Below are positions 8,044 through 19,004 of a stretch of DNA of 64,000 nucleotides, piece by piece (within the stretch, counting starts at the first letter, position 1; each line of letters opens with the position of its first letter). A program made the position numbers and the translations under genes. This DNA is from Archaeoglobaceae archaeon (GTDB taxonomy: Archaea > Halobacteriota > Archaeoglobi > Archaeoglobales > Archaeoglobaceae): NCBI GenBank assembly GCA_038734275.1, contig JAVYOO010000004.1, forward strand, positions 48,565-112,564, written 5' to 3'. Below the pieces are notes generated by a model. It saw only the letters and a list, made by a program, of their open reading frames with translations, was not told where the DNA came from and made no database searches.

Positions 8044-8775
8044 ATGAAAATCGTCTTTTCACCAAAATTCTATAAAGTGTATAGCCATGAGCCGGCTGCA
8101 GAACCTGGGAGAATGGAGTCGATTATTAATGAATTAAAATGCTATGAGTTCGTGGAGCCTAAACCAGCGGAAGAAAAGGACGTGTTGTTAGTTCACACGA
8201 AAAGACATTTTGAGGATGTAAAACAGGACCACACGGTTTTTGAGTTGGCAATGCTTGCAGTTGGCGGTGCGATTTTGGCAAGCGAAATCGCTTTCAAAGA
8301 ACCAAGCTTTGGCTTGATAAGGCCTCCAGGGCATCATGCAAGTCCAGACAGCGCCTGGGGTTTTTGCTACTTTAACAACGTTGCCATAGCCGTTAAAAAA
8401 CTTCTTGCTGGTGGCAAAATCTCAAGGGCAGCAATTGTCGATTTTGATCTGCATTTCGGCGATGGAACTGCAAATACCTTCAGAGAAGAGCAGAGGGTCA
8501 AATACTATCATATGAGTGGTAGCAACATAGATGGAATTGCGGAATTTTTGGAAAAACACGAATACGATATAATTGCAGTCTCTGCCGGGTTTGATAGACA
8601 CAAGGAAGACTGGGGTGGACTTTTGGAGACCGAAGATTACACGAAAATTGGCGAAATAATAAAAGAATTTGCAGAAAAGAAGTGCAATGGTAGGAGATTT
8701 GCAGTCCTTGAGGGAGGATACAACCACGAAGTTCTTGGAAAAAATGTTAAAGCCTTTTTAAAGGGATTTGATTAA
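8044..8775 (+). CDS. Histone deacetylase-family zinc hydrolase
   Basis: This is a compact 243-residue member of the HDAC/acetoin-utilisation/acetylpolyamine amidohydrolase superfamily. The main marks are RPPGHHA with the tandem catalytic histidines (about residues 93-99), WGFCYFNNVAIA, the zinc-ligand block DFDLHFGDGT with the D-x-H pair, SAGFDRH with the third zinc aspartate, and EGGYN near the C-terminus. The catalytic Tyr position is not resolvable by eye. It is shorter than the usual 300-340 residues, mainly in the segments between motifs, but no catalytic motif is lost. Its substrate could be an acetylated protein such as Alba or a small amide. It ends with a 4-base convergent overlap with the next gene. 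Confidence 0.85.
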   Translation: MKIVFSPKFYKVYSHEPAAEPGRMESIINELKCYEFVEPKPAEEKDVLLVHTKRHFEDVKQDHTVFELAMLAVGGAILASEIAFKEPSFGLIRPPGHHASPDSAWGFCYFNNVAIAVKKLLAGGKISRAAIVDFDLHFGDGTANTFREEQRVKYYHMSGSNIDGIAEFLEKHEYDIIAVSAGFDRHKEDWGGLLETEDYTKIGEIIKEFAEKKCNGRRFAVLEGGYNHEVLGKNVKAFLKGFD

Positions 8776-9122
8776 ATTTGGCTTCTTAATCTCTTTATTT
8801 CTCGTAAAAACTCTTCTAATGGCATCTTGTCTATTTTTTCAACGAATCTAAAGACTTCTTCGAGATTGTAGACATCTTTACCTACATAGCCCAAATCTTT
8901 CAGTAGTTTTAAAGCCTGAAATCTTGCCTCTCCAATATCTCCTTGCACCTTCACAGCGAGCATTAAAGGCTCCCGAACCGCAAAATATGAAAAATTTTCA
9001 GTCGTATACGCCAATTCGCTGAGAATCCCAGAATCGAAGAATTTTTTTATCTTGGACAAGTATTCCACGAGTTCTTTTGAATTTCCTTTGATAACTTCGT
9101 CAAAGTATGCGTATTCAAACAT
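8772..9122 (-). CDS. Conserved hypothetical protein, helical
   Basis: A 116-residue protein without a motif I recognise. It is rich in alternating charged and hydrophobic residues consistent with a small helical fold, and contains no cysteines or membrane segments. I chose ATG 9122 because it overlaps the stop of the upstream gene by 8 bases, which suggests translational coupling; an earlier in-frame alternative start at 9149 would add nine residues. The paired upstream gene (9115-9381) is also unrecognised, so these two probably form a small operon of unknown function. Confidence 0.55.
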   Translation of the reverse strand: MFEYAYFDEVIKGNSKELVEYLSKIKKFFDSGILSELAYTTENFSYFAVREPLMLAVKVQGDIGEARFQALKLLKDLGYVGKDVYNLEEVFRFVEKIDKMPLEEFLREIKRLRSQI

Positions 9123-9381
9123 TCTCTTCCAGCCTCCTAAGCGAGCCAATTATCTTATCATTATCAACAAAAGCTATTATTTTCTCCTCTGCTTTCTTAA
9201 AAACTATACTCTCACCATTTACAACAGCATAACCGGCGCACTTTTCGTTTGGAGCTATTATCTCTATCAACTCCCCAAGCTCCTCTGCAAGTTCTGGAGG
9301 AATTCTAAAGAGCGAAATCTTGTTACCAATAACAAATGCTTTTTCAGCATCCAGGATTTTGGCAACCTTCTCTGCATCCAC
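9115..9381 (-). CDS. Conserved hypothetical protein, first gene of a two-gene operon
   Basis: I chose the GTG at 9381, giving 88 residues, because a minus-strand TATA box (about 9401-9410, CTTATATATC) lies 26 bases upstream. An ATG at 9456 would add 25 residues but would place the TATA box inside the gene. The protein has a mixed alpha/beta pattern (KAFVIGNKISLFRIP, GYAVVNGESIVF, KIIAFVDNDKIIGSL). No catalytic motif was recognised. The strand-rich repeats hint at a small ligand-binding or adaptor domain, which is only a guess. Its stop overlaps the next gene's ATG. Confidence 0.55.
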   Translation of the reverse strand: MDAEKVAKILDAEKAFVIGNKISLFRIPPELAEELGELIEIIAPNEKCAGYAVVNGESIVFKKAEEKIIAFVDNDKIIGSLRRLEENV

Positions 9382-9537
9382 AAATTCGCTTTTGGATGTG
9401 GATATATAAGCTTTCTGCGTTTCTTGAATAATGGAGTTAGCATTGATGGGATTCAAACGAACGATCTCCGAATAGCTTGGATCTCTTAGTATTTCTCATT
9501 TAGAAAACGTTATTTATTCGCAGAGGGATTAGCAAAC

Positions 9538-10503
9538 ATGGCAGGGGAAATGCATGTGGTCGGGCACAAGAATCCCGATACAGACAGCGTTTGCTCTGCA
9601 ATCTCATTTGCGTACCTCTGGAATAAATGGAAGGAAAAGGGCACAATGAGCAAACTTATGAAAGCTGATTTTGAAGCGGTGCCAGCAGTTCAAGGGGATC
9701 TGAATCCAGAGACAAAGTTTGTCCTTGAAAAATTTGGCTTCAAAACACCCCAAAAGATCTCCGATGCATCTGGAAAGAAGATTGCTCTCGTGGATCATTC
9801 TGAAAAAGCTCAGAGCCTTGAGAATCTGGAAAATGGCGAGATAGTTGCAATTGTTGATCATCACAAGCTTGGAGATATAACAACTCCAAATCCGATTCTA
9901 TTCTTCAATCTACCTGTTGGTTGCACAGCTACGGTGCTTAAAGTTCTATACGATAAAACTGGTATTGAGGTGCCAAAGGATATTGCTGGAATTATGCTTG
10001 CCTCGATACTAAGCGATACAGTAATCTTTAAGTCAGCAACTACAACAGAGTTAGATAAAAAAGCTGCTGAAGAACTTGCAAAGATTTCTGGAATTAAAGA
10101 TTTGATTAAATTCGGCATAGAAGTGAAATCAAAGCTTTCAGATGTTGAGGGAATGTCTGCGAGGGATATAATGATGAGGGACTTCAAGGACTTTAACATG
10201 GGCGGGAAGAAAGTTGGGATAGGACAGATTGAGCTTCTAGATCTCTCAATGATTGAGGGAAGGAAAGAAGAGATATACCAAGAGCTTGCGAAAAAAAAAG
10301 CTGAGGGATATCACAGCGTATTTCTTATGCTAACGGATATTATGAAAGAGGGAACTGAACTACTGGTTGTAACCGACGATCCAAAAGTTGTTGAGAAGGC
10401 ATTTGGAAAGAAGCTTGAAGGTAAAAGCTTATGGCTTGAAAAAGTAATGAGCAGAAAGAAGCAAATAGTCCCACCGCTTGAGAAGGCTTTTTCTGATTTT
10501 TGA
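9538..10503 (+). CDS. ppaC: Manganese-dependent (family II) inorganic pyrophosphatase
   Basis: This DHH-superfamily enzyme hydrolyses pyrophosphate from biosynthetic reactions. It has 321 residues. The N-terminal HVVGHKNPDTDSVCSA block contributes metal-ligand His and Asp residues, VDHSEKAQ follows, and VDHHKLGDI is the DHH motif. The C-terminal DHHA2 domain ends with an S-R-K-K-Q-I-V-P-P-L segment, the classic substrate-binding end of family II enzymes. No CBS domain insert is present, so it is the constitutive form. A TATA-like box at about 9508-9515 sits 26 bases before ATG 9538. A hairpin with a T-rich tail follows the stop. Confidence 0.95.
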   Translation: MAGEMHVVGHKNPDTDSVCSAISFAYLWNKWKEKGTMSKLMKADFEAVPAVQGDLNPETKFVLEKFGFKTPQKISDASGKKIALVDHSEKAQSLENLENGEIVAIVDHHKLGDITTPNPILFFNLPVGCTATVLKVLYDKTGIEVPKDIAGIMLASILSDTVIFKSATTTELDKKAAEELAKISGIKDLIKFGIEVKSKLSDVEGMSARDIMMRDFKDFNMGGKKVGIGQIELLDLSMIEGRKEEIYQELAKKKAEGYHSVFLMLTDIMKEGTELLVVTDDPKVVEKAFGKKLEGKSLWLEKVMSRKKQIVPPLEKAFSDF

Positions 10504-10513
10504 CAAGAGATTA

Positions 10514-10545
10514 AATAATACCAATTTAATATTATTATTTTTAAT
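10514..10545 (+). terminator. AT-rich hairpin and T-tract after ppaC
   Basis: AATAATA (10514-10520) pairs with TATTATT (10530-10536) around a 9-base loop, followed by ATTTTTAATTT. It lies 11 bases after the ppaC stop and before the promoter of the response regulator. Confidence 0.45.
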
Positions 10546-10583
10546 TTAAGTGCCACTGGGTATGGAATCAAAATTCCGAAAAC

Positions 10584-10593
10584 GATATATACT
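10584..10593 (+). promoter_or_regulatory. TATA box for the response regulator
   Basis: GATATATACT is centred 25 bases before the ATG at 10613. It falls inside the longer open frame that begins at 10550, which argues for the later start. Confidence 0.5.
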
Positions 10594-10612
10594 TATGATT
10601 ATTGTAGTAATT

Positions 10613-10975
10613 ATGGATTCTATTCTCGTGGTGGACGATGACGAGGTAATTAGAGAAGCGCTCCAAAAAACTTTGAAGGACTATCCTGTTCTCACGGCTT
10701 CAAACGGAAAGGAGGCGGTTGAACTTTACAAAATTCATAAACCTGCTATCGTTCTTATGGACATAAACATGCCTGAGATGAACGGTGTAGAAGCGACGAG
10801 AGAAATAAAAAAGATAGATCCAAATGCCAGTATAGTTGTTGTTACTTCTTATCTTAAAGAGCACTTTAGAGAACTTCGTGACCTTGGGGTAAAGGATTTC
10901 GTGGAAAAACCCTTCTCTCTTAAAAAAATAAGAGAGTTCGTTTATGGCTACTTAAAGAAACTGGAAAACACATAA
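10613..10975 (+). CDS. Stand-alone CheY-like response regulator
   Basis: A single receiver domain of 120 residues with no output domain. The acidic pocket D8-D10, the phospho-acceptor D50 in LMDINMP, the switch Thr in VVVTSY and the conserved Lys in VEKPF are all present, so it should be phosphorylatable. The start at ATG 10613 gives the canonical ILVVDDDE opening and has a TATA box 25 bases upstream; the open frame extends back to 10550 but the added residues are not part of the fold. The decayed histidine kinase immediately downstream (11006-11409) was probably its partner. Live partners could be the PAS kinase at 1608-2636. Confidence 0.9.
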   Translation: MDSILVVDDDEVIREALQKTLKDYPVLTASNGKEAVELYKIHKPAIVLMDINMPEMNGVEATREIKKIDPNASIVVVTSYLKEHFRELRDLGVKDFVEKPFSLKKIREFVYGYLKKLENT

Positions 10976-11005
10976 AATGTCCAACCTCTATGGGGCAGGC
11001 GTTGA

Positions 11006-11409
11006 AAAAGATTAAGGCTGAGCTTCAAAGCTACAATCAATGGTAAACCCGCGATAGTGGTCACCGTTCACAAACAGAACTTTCGAGTTACTATCCTTAG
11101 ACATACATATACTAAACGATTTAACGGTGGTGACAGGTGTGCTCGAAGTAAATGACCCAATTCTTACTCAAAGGTTCTACATAAGATTATTAAAATGGTA
11201 GAAAAAATTAGAGATAAGAGAGTGCTTGAAGAGGTGATAGGAGCTTTAAGACCGATTAACGTCGAAGAAATCGTTGGAAGCGTTGTTGAAATGTATCGGG
11301 GACGAAGTAGAATTCAAATTGGATGTTCAGGAAGTCTACGTTGAAGCAAATGAGGCGTTGAATATCGCGATCGGCAACGTGATAGGCTACGTTATAATCC
11401 ATTCACAGG
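11006..11409 (+). pseudogene. Decayed and truncated PAS histidine kinase remnant
   Basis: No intact frame exists here, but pieces of one kinase appear in order across frames. At about 11036-11103 a PAS/PAC tail reads INGKPAIVVTV and runs to the H-box start ILRH. At about 11106-11160 the H-box continues as ILNDLTVVTGVLEV in another frame. At 11195-11290 a helical linker begins MVEKIRDKRVLEEV and continues to PINVEEIV. At about 11298-11409 the frame changes again to DEVEFKLDVQEVYVEANEAL followed by an N-box-like IGNVIGYVIIHSQ. The ATP-binding G boxes are missing. At least two frameshifts plus a 3' truncation make this a pseudogene. It follows the response regulator, so the two were probably a two-component pair. 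This accounts for the otherwise empty stretch 10976-11435. Confidence 0.65.
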
Positions 11410-11435
11410 TTTCTCTGACTAAAGGCTTTTTAAGT

Positions 11436-12212
11436 CTAAAAATCCCCAAATCCAGATGTAAACTCGACACCCTTAGCTTTGCAAAGCTCCTTGAGTCTAT
11501 TTGCAATCGCTTTCCAGTCAGTATTTTTAGCTTTCTCTGCAAGTTCTCTTGCAAAACCCGACATATAGGGTTTTACTCTATACTTGTCGTAATAGAGTAA
11601 ACTATTTGTTGCTTTTGCAATCTCAACGATTCCATTAAAACTTTCCTCGCTAATCTCTGGGATAATTGGTCCTAAGAAGATCCATGTTTTAATTCCCTCA
11701 GCAGAGAGCTTTTCTAAAGCCTTCACTCTCTCGCTCGGAGGTGATGCTCCTGGCTCTACAATTTTTGAGATTCTCTCGTCAAGCGTTGTTATCGTGAATC
11801 CAACGTCTACCAGCCCTTTTTTCGCACACAACAGCTCAAGATCACGCAAAACAAGAGAGCTTTTTGTCTGAATGCTGACTTTGAAGTTGTTCTCCAGAAG
11901 AATTCGCAGTAGTTCTCTTGTTAGTTTCGTCTCGGCTTCAATGGGTTGGTAGGCATCAGTGATCGTGCTAAGTCCGACTAATCCTTTCTTCTTCCTTCTT
12001 AATTCCCTTGCAAGGATCTCAGCAATGTTCTCCTTCACGACAACGATCTTACCCCAGTTCTTGCCAATTCTCGGCTCACAGTAAAGCCGTGCATAGCAGT
12101 ATATACAGCCATGGGAACAGCCGATGTAGGGATTGAGTGTGTAATCCAATCCGGGAAGGTTGCTCTTTCCGAGAGCACTCGAAACTCGTTTTCGCTCTAT
12201 AAGAAGCTCCAT
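11436..12212 (-). CDS. SplB-like radical SAM protein
   Basis: This 258-residue radical SAM enzyme belongs to the spore photoproduct lyase-like COG1533 group. The cluster-binding motif CSHGCIYCY (CxxxCxxC) lies near residues 32-40, followed by a radical SAM barrel with GLSTITDAYQPIE and an E-x-x-x-x-L-T-R-E-L-L-R-I-L-L helix. YIGCSHGCIYCYAR is typical of the group. The true substrate of archaeal members is not established; repair of a nucleic acid lesion or a maturation reaction are both possible. It overlaps the upstream nreA by 16 bases, which ties it to a DNA-repair protein and is the best functional hint available. Confidence 0.85.
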   Translation of the reverse strand: MELLIERKRVSSALGKSNLPGLDYTLNPYIGCSHGCIYCYARLYCEPRIGKNWGKIVVVKENIAEILARELRRKKKGLVGLSTITDAYQPIEAETKLTRELLRILLENNFKVSIQTKSSLVLRDLELLCAKKGLVDVGFTITTLDERISKIVEPGASPPSERVKALEKLSAEGIKTWIFLGPIIPEISEESFNGIVEIAKATNSLLYYDKYRVKPYMSGFARELAEKAKNTDWKAIANRLKELCKAKGVEFTSGFGDF

Positions 12213-13402
12213 AACGTTTTCTGACCTCTAAAGTGATCTATTAACTTTGAATTTTTAACCCAGTTGTCAATTCCCGCCTTTGAAAAGCCCCTCAAATAAT
12301 CCAAAGCCTCTTCGAGTGTGTTGAACTCAATGAATTTTTGATTAAAGCATTTTCTTAGCATTTCTCTGACAAACCAAACGCCTATGGGAATCTTAAATCC
12401 CGGATAGATCTCTCTCCATACTATTGCTCCTGCCTGTCGCCCTATTTTCCTTAAATACTCTGTGGTTGCGAGCCTTGAAGCGTAATAACATCCACCAAGC
12501 GAGGCGTAAGTCCTTCTGCCTCTATGATCTTCCCAGTCCGTCTCTATGAACATCTCATTGCCGAAATTCCATGTCGTCTGCGGGAACCAAGCTTCACCCC
12601 ACTCAAAGCACCATGTTTGTGGAGTTAAGATCACCATGAAAAGATTTCTCTTTTCTTTAAGAACAAAAACCCTGTAGTGGTCCAAGTTCTCAAAGTGCTT
12701 TAATTCTTCAATTAATTGCTTTGAAATCGAGTCATCCACCGCAGTTATCGCCCATCTTGTTGGAACGAGCTTTCTTCTTACTCCGAGAGCTCCTGCGGAG
12801 AGCAATTTTTGAATATGAGAGACCGCAATTCCTTTTTCATACAAAAGCCTCATAGCTTCGAATGCTCCAAGATCTGTGCTTTCATAGACTTCTTCAACTA
12901 CCTTTGGTGCTTTTGGAGTACTACAGATTCGAACGTCTTTTGCTGGCGCGGAAGGACCCATTGGTGGCGTAGAATCATCGAATAAAACCTTTGGAGCGGG
13001 TGGCTTCTCAAATATAACCTCGAGCTCCACCGGTTTCTCGTAGAGACTTATTTCCTGCAGAATGTCCGCCTCTCTTGATCTCGGGTTTCTCACGTCTGCA
13101 ATGAACTGCCCATGGATCAGAGAGTATCGAAAATCGAGTATTTTCTCTATGGGCATTTCCGCCCAAAGCTCGGGTTTGTCGTAAAGCGTTGTATCGCCCA
13201 CAACTGGAGGCAGTGCAGGGCAAACTCTAACCTTTAGATAATTTGCTCTTCCAACGAACAAAGCTGGCGGAGATGAGCCGAAGATTTCTTTCAAGTTAAA
13301 ATCAACCTTAATTCTATAGCCTGAGAGCATCGGGCAATAAGGAAGATTGCAAAGCATTCTACCTCTGCAAAGGATGCAGAGCTTTGGATCGAAATTTTGC
13401 AC
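12197..13402 (-). CDS. nreA: DNA repair protein NreA with C-terminal PIP box
   Basis: Archaeal Nre family protein (two DUF650/651-type regions), implicated in repair of mitomycin-type DNA damage in haloarchaea. From the GTG at 13402 it has 401 residues. An N-terminal zinc-binding knuckle has cysteines at 9, 12, 18 and 23 (C-x2-C-x5-C-x4-C). The core contains GRANYLKVRVCPALPP, ADVRNPRS, VPTRWAITAVDDSIS and the W-E-D-H-R-G-R-R block. The last residues QKTLWSFL fit a PCNA-interacting peptide. GTG 13402 is chosen because an AT-rich TATA element lies about 22-26 bases upstream; an alternative TTG at 13444 would run into the divergent MFS promoter. It is co-transcribed with the SplB-like gene. Confidence 0.9.
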   Translation of the reverse strand: MQNFDPKLCILCRGRMLCNLPYCPMLSGYRIKVDFNLKEIFGSSPPALFVGRANYLKVRVCPALPPVVGDTTLYDKPELWAEMPIEKILDFRYSLIHGQFIADVRNPRSREADILQEISLYEKPVELEVIFEKPPAPKVLFDDSTPPMGPSAPAKDVRICSTPKAPKVVEEVYESTDLGAFEAMRLLYEKGIAVSHIQKLLSAGALGVRRKLVPTRWAITAVDDSISKQLIEELKHFENLDHYRVFVLKEKRNLFMVILTPQTWCFEWGEAWFPQTTWNFGNEMFIETDWEDHRGRRTYASLGGCYYASRLATTEYLRKIGRQAGAIVWREIYPGFKIPIGVWFVREMLRKCFNQKFIEFNTLEEALDYLRGFSKAGIDNWVKNSKLIDHFRGQKTLWSFL

Positions 13403-13417
13403 AATAAGAGCCAGCAC

Positions 13418-13429
13418 AAAATTTAAAAT
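13418..13429. promoter_or_regulatory. Single AT-rich element between divergent nreA and MFS starts
   Basis: AAAATTTAAAAT is nearly palindromic and is centred at about 13424. It is 26 bases before GTG 13450 of the MFS gene on the plus strand and 22 bases before GTG 13402 of nreA on the minus strand. One TATA-like element could serve both leaderless genes. Confidence 0.45.
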
Positions 13430-13449
13430 CTTTTTTGTATCCAAAGAAT

Positions 13450-14550
13450 GTGGAGAAAGCTCTCAGATTTGTTTTGCTAATGGGCATTGTCAGCCTGCTT
13501 GGAGATACAACCTACGAGGGGGCAAGAAGTGTAATAGGCGCTTATCTTGCGACCTTTGGGATCACTGCTTTAATGCTCGGACTTGTTATCGGAATTGGTG
13601 AATTCCTGAGCTATGGATTCAGGATCTTTGCGGGATACTTTGCGGACAGATCTAAAAGATACTGGGCTTTTACCTTTGCGGGCTATGCCTTAATCCTTTC
13701 AATTCCGCTGATTGCACTAACCAATTCGCTTGAGATCATTCTTCTGCTCATAATTCTGGAAAGACTTGGAAAAGCTCTTCGCTCTCCTGCTCGCGACACA
13801 CTTATTTCATTTGCAACAGCAAAGATTGGCAGAGGAAAGGGATTTGGGATTCACGAAGCTATCGATCAAATCGGTGCGGTTCTTGGGCCATTTATTTTCT
13901 TTGTTGTCCTATTCTTGGGCTACGGCTACAGGGAGGGCTTTCTGATTTTGTTTATTCCAACTATTCTGATGCTTTTAGTTCTATTGAGTGCAAAGCAGAG
14001 CTATGTGGGTGAAGAAATTCCGAAAAAAGGTGAAGATAAGCTTACCAAAGCCTTTTGGCTTTACATAGCCTTCACGATCCTTGCTGTTGCGGGGCTTGTG
14101 AATTTCCAGCTTTTGGCGTATCATTTCAAGCTGAACTCCGTATTTTCGGATGAGCTCATTCCAATGCTATATGCTTTGGCAATGGGTGTAGATGCAATCT
14201 CCGCGCTTTTAGTTGGCAGAGCTTACGACAAATTAGGGCTGAAATGCCTTGTTTTGGTTCCAGTTTTAACTCCAATCTCCGTCATTTTATCCTTAGAAGC
14301 AAATCCGATTTTGGGCTTAATTCTTTTCGGCGCCATTGTAGGAATGCAAGAATCCGTGATGCGTGCGGGAGTGGCTGAGATAACTGGAGCGAGTAAAAGA
14401 GCAACCGCCTATGGAATTCTTAACACAGGCTTCGGCATCGGATTTCTCTTGGGAAGCTCTTTGATGGGCTTTCTTTACGATTTCTCGATAAGCTATCTAA
14501 TTCTGTTCTCCCTTGCTTCTGAAATCTTAGCCTTCGGCATTCTCGTGTTG

Positions 14551-14574
<24 letters not shown>
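13450..14574 (+). CDS. Major facilitator superfamily transporter
   Basis: This is a 374-residue membrane protein with about 12 hydrophobic segments and the MFS layout. Segment 1-2 has L-G-D-T-T-Y-E-G-A-R-S, the loop between segments 2 and 3 reads G-Y-F-A-D-R-S-K-R-Y, a motif A-like sequence, and the second half repeats it with G-R-A-Y-D-K-L-G. R-L-G-K-A-L-R-S-P-A-R-D resembles the cytoplasmic loop of the family that includes fosmidomycin-resistance-like permeases. GTG 13450 is preferred to TTG 13435 by TATA spacing. Substrate unknown; divergent pairing with nreA might suggest a drug or toxin exporter, but that is inference. Its 3' end overlaps larE convergently by 24 bases. Confidence 0.85.
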
Positions 14575-16892
<2,318 letters not shown>

Positions 16893-16896
<4 letters not shown>

Positions 16897-17633
16897 ATCT
16901 TCCACAAATGGGATATGATCGAGCCATAACGGTCTTCAGCCCAGATGGGAGGCTGTTTCAGGTAGAGTATGCCAGAGAAGCGGTAAAGCGAGGAGCAACT
17001 GCAGTTGGAATTAAAGTTAAAGAGGGAGTAATTCTCGTTGCAGACAAGAGAGTTGGAAGCAGATTATTAGAGGCAGATACAATAGAAAAGATTTACAAAA
17101 TTGATGATCACATCTGTGCTGCAACCTCTGGACTGGTAGCGGATGCAAGAATCCTGATCGACAGAGCAAGGGTTGAAGCTCAAATTAATCGTCTCACTTA
17201 TGAGGAGCCTATAACTGTTAAGGAACTTGCAAAGAAAATATGTGATTTCAAGCAGCAGTTTACGCAGTATGGCGGAGTTAGACCATTCGGAGTATCTCTC
17301 CTGATTGCCGGCGTTGATAAAGTTCCAAAGTTATACGAAACAGACCCAAGCGGTGCATTGCTTGAATATAAGGCAACAGCAATTGGAATGGGTAGAAATG
17401 TGGTTGTGGAATTCTTTGAGAAAGAATATCGTGAGGATTTAAGCTTCGAAGAAGCCTTGATTTTGGCCCTTGTTGCTATAGGCAAAAGCATCGAGAGCGA
17501 GCTAAATCCAGAAGACGTAGAAGTTGGCTACGTAAAAACAGACGAGAAACTTTACAGAGAAATGGGGGTTGAAGAGCTTAGAAAATACGTTCAAAAGGCC
17601 AACGAGAGGATTAAAGAAGAGTTGAAGAAGTAG
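16893..17633 (+). CDS. psmA: Proteasome subunit alpha
   Basis: The alpha subunit forms the outer heptameric rings and the gated entry of the archaeal 20S proteasome. It has 246 residues from ATG 16893, which overlaps the pop5 stop. The [22 protein letters not shown] signature (split here over residues 5-26) is diagnostic. It has no catalytic N-terminal Thr, as expected for alpha subunits. A C-terminal acidic and Lys-rich helix is usual. Gene order next to SBDS and the exosome is conserved across euryarchaea. The catalytic beta subunit gene is not in the window. Confidence 0.97.
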
Positions 17634-17634
17634 T

Positions 17635-18339
17635 ATGGTTTCTCTCGAAAAAGCTGTAATAGCAAGAATAAGGAAAGGAGGAAATGATTACGAGGTTCTT
17701 GTAGATCCCTATCTTGCCAGAGATCTGAAGGAAGGCAAAGAGGTTGATTTTGAAGAACTTCTCGCAGTGGAGGAGGTTTTCAAGAACTCGAGGAAAGGAG
17801 AGAGAGCATCAACTGAAGAACTACAGAAAGTATTTGGGACAACTAATCCGAGAGAAATAGCGAAGATCATAATCCTCGAAGGAGAAGTTCAGATAACTGC
17901 TGAACAGAGAAAAGAGATGCTTGAAGCTAAAAAGAAGCAAATAATCACCTTTATAAGCAGAAATGCAATCGATCCAAGAACCAATGCTCCACATCCGCCT
18001 GCAAGAATCGAGCGAGCTCTTGAAGAGGCGAGGGTTCATGTTGACATCTTTAAGTCTGTAGAAGCACAGATAAAAGATATAGTTAAAGCTTTGAAGCCCA
18101 TTCTGCCTTTGAAGTTTGAAGAAATGGAAATAGCCATAAAAATACCACCAGAATACACGGGAAAGGCCATTTCGGCACTTTATAATTTTGGAGGCGTAAC
18201 AAAGGAAGAATGGCAGAAAGATGGTAGCTGGATCTGTGTTATGAGGATCCCTTCGGGAATGTATGGAGAGCTCATGGACCTTTTAGGTCGTATAAGCAAG
18301 GGCGAGGCATTAACAAAGATCCTGAGGAGGATAGGATGA
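17635..18339 (+). CDS. Ribosome maturation protein SBDS homolog (Sdo1)
   Basis: This is the 234-residue archaeal ortholog of Shwachman-Bodian-Diamond syndrome protein, involved in 50S subunit maturation and anti-association factor release. The three-domain layout is visible: an N-terminal FYSH domain (about 1-90), a central helical domain with [20 protein letters not shown] (about 110-135), and a C-terminal ferredoxin-like domain with [11 protein letters not shown]. It starts one base after the psmA stop and its end overlaps rrp4 by 4 bases. Position between proteasome and exosome genes is the usual archaeal arrangement. Confidence 0.95.
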   Translation: MVSLEKAVIARIRKGGNDYEVLVDPYLARDLKEGKEVDFEELLAVEEVFKNSRKGERASTEELQKVFGTTNPREIAKIIILEGEVQITAEQRKEMLEAKKKQIITFISRNAIDPRTNAPHPPARIERALEEARVHVDIFKSVEAQIKDIVKALKPILPLKFEEMEIAIKIPPEYTGKAISALYNFGGVTKEEWQKDGSWICVMRIPSGMYGELMDLLGRISKGEALTKILRRIG

Positions 18340-19004
18340 GAAAAATAGTTCTTCCAGGTGACTTGATATCGACAAATCCAAAGTTAGCAGGACATGGAAC
18401 TTATGTAGAGGGGGATAAAGTTTATGCGAGAATTATCGGTCTTTACGAGCAAACTGATAACTCTATAAGGGTTATACCCCTAAAGGGCCGATATAATCCT
18501 TCTGCAGGAGACACGATAATTGGAATTGTGAGAGAAGTTATTGCCAATGGATGGAATGTGGATATAAACTCCCCTTATCAGGCATTTTTGCCTTTAAGCG
18601 AGAATCCTGACACCAAGCCGGGCAAAAAGCCAAATGAGGTGCTTGATATCGGTGATGCGATAATTGCCAAAGTGATGAGTATAGATCCGAGAATGAGGGT
18701 AACCATTACGATGAAGGACAAGGTCTGCAGAGCCATAAGATTTGGAAGAATAGTAGCCATAAACCCGGCAAGGGTTCCGAGAGTTATTGGTAAGAAAGGT
18801 AGCATGATCAAGCTGATAAAAACCGAGCTTGACGTTCAAATAGTTGTGGGTCAAAATGGTTTGATCTGGCTCAATGGAGACAGGAAAAAGGTAGCCATTG
18901 CTGAGGAAGTGGTATATCTGATCGAAAAAGAAGCCCATACAGAGGGGCTTACAGATAGAGTTGGTGAATTTATAAGGAGGAGAAAAAATGTCCAAACCGG
19001 ATAA
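18336..19004 (+). CDS. rrp4: Exosome complex RNA-binding protein Rrp4
   Basis: This cap subunit binds substrate RNA at the entrance of the exosome. The 222 residues comprise an N-terminal domain with L-P-G-D-L-I, an S1 domain (about 60-130, with [11 protein letters not shown] and N-G-W-N-V-D-I), and a C-terminal KH domain with [11 protein letters not shown] (the GxxG loop) around residues 150-160. The start overlaps SBDS by 4 bases and the end overlaps rrp41 by 17 bases. Confidence 0.95.
   Translation: MRKIVLPGDLISTNPKLAGHGTYVEGDKVYARIIGLYEQTDNSIRVIPLKGRYNPSAGDTIIGIVREVIANGWNVDINSPYQAFLPLSENPDTKPGKKPNEVLDIGDAIIAKVMSIDPRMRVTITMKDKVCRAIRFGRIVAINPARVPRVIGKKGSMIKLIKTELDVQIVVGQNGLIWLNGDRKKVAIAEEVVYLIEKEAHTEGLTDRVGEFIRRRKNVQTG

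Noticed and set aside
11274..11600. 108-codon open frame on the plus strand
   Set aside because: Only its first third resembles a protein (the kinase N-box remnant). The rest runs antisense through the radical SAM gene.
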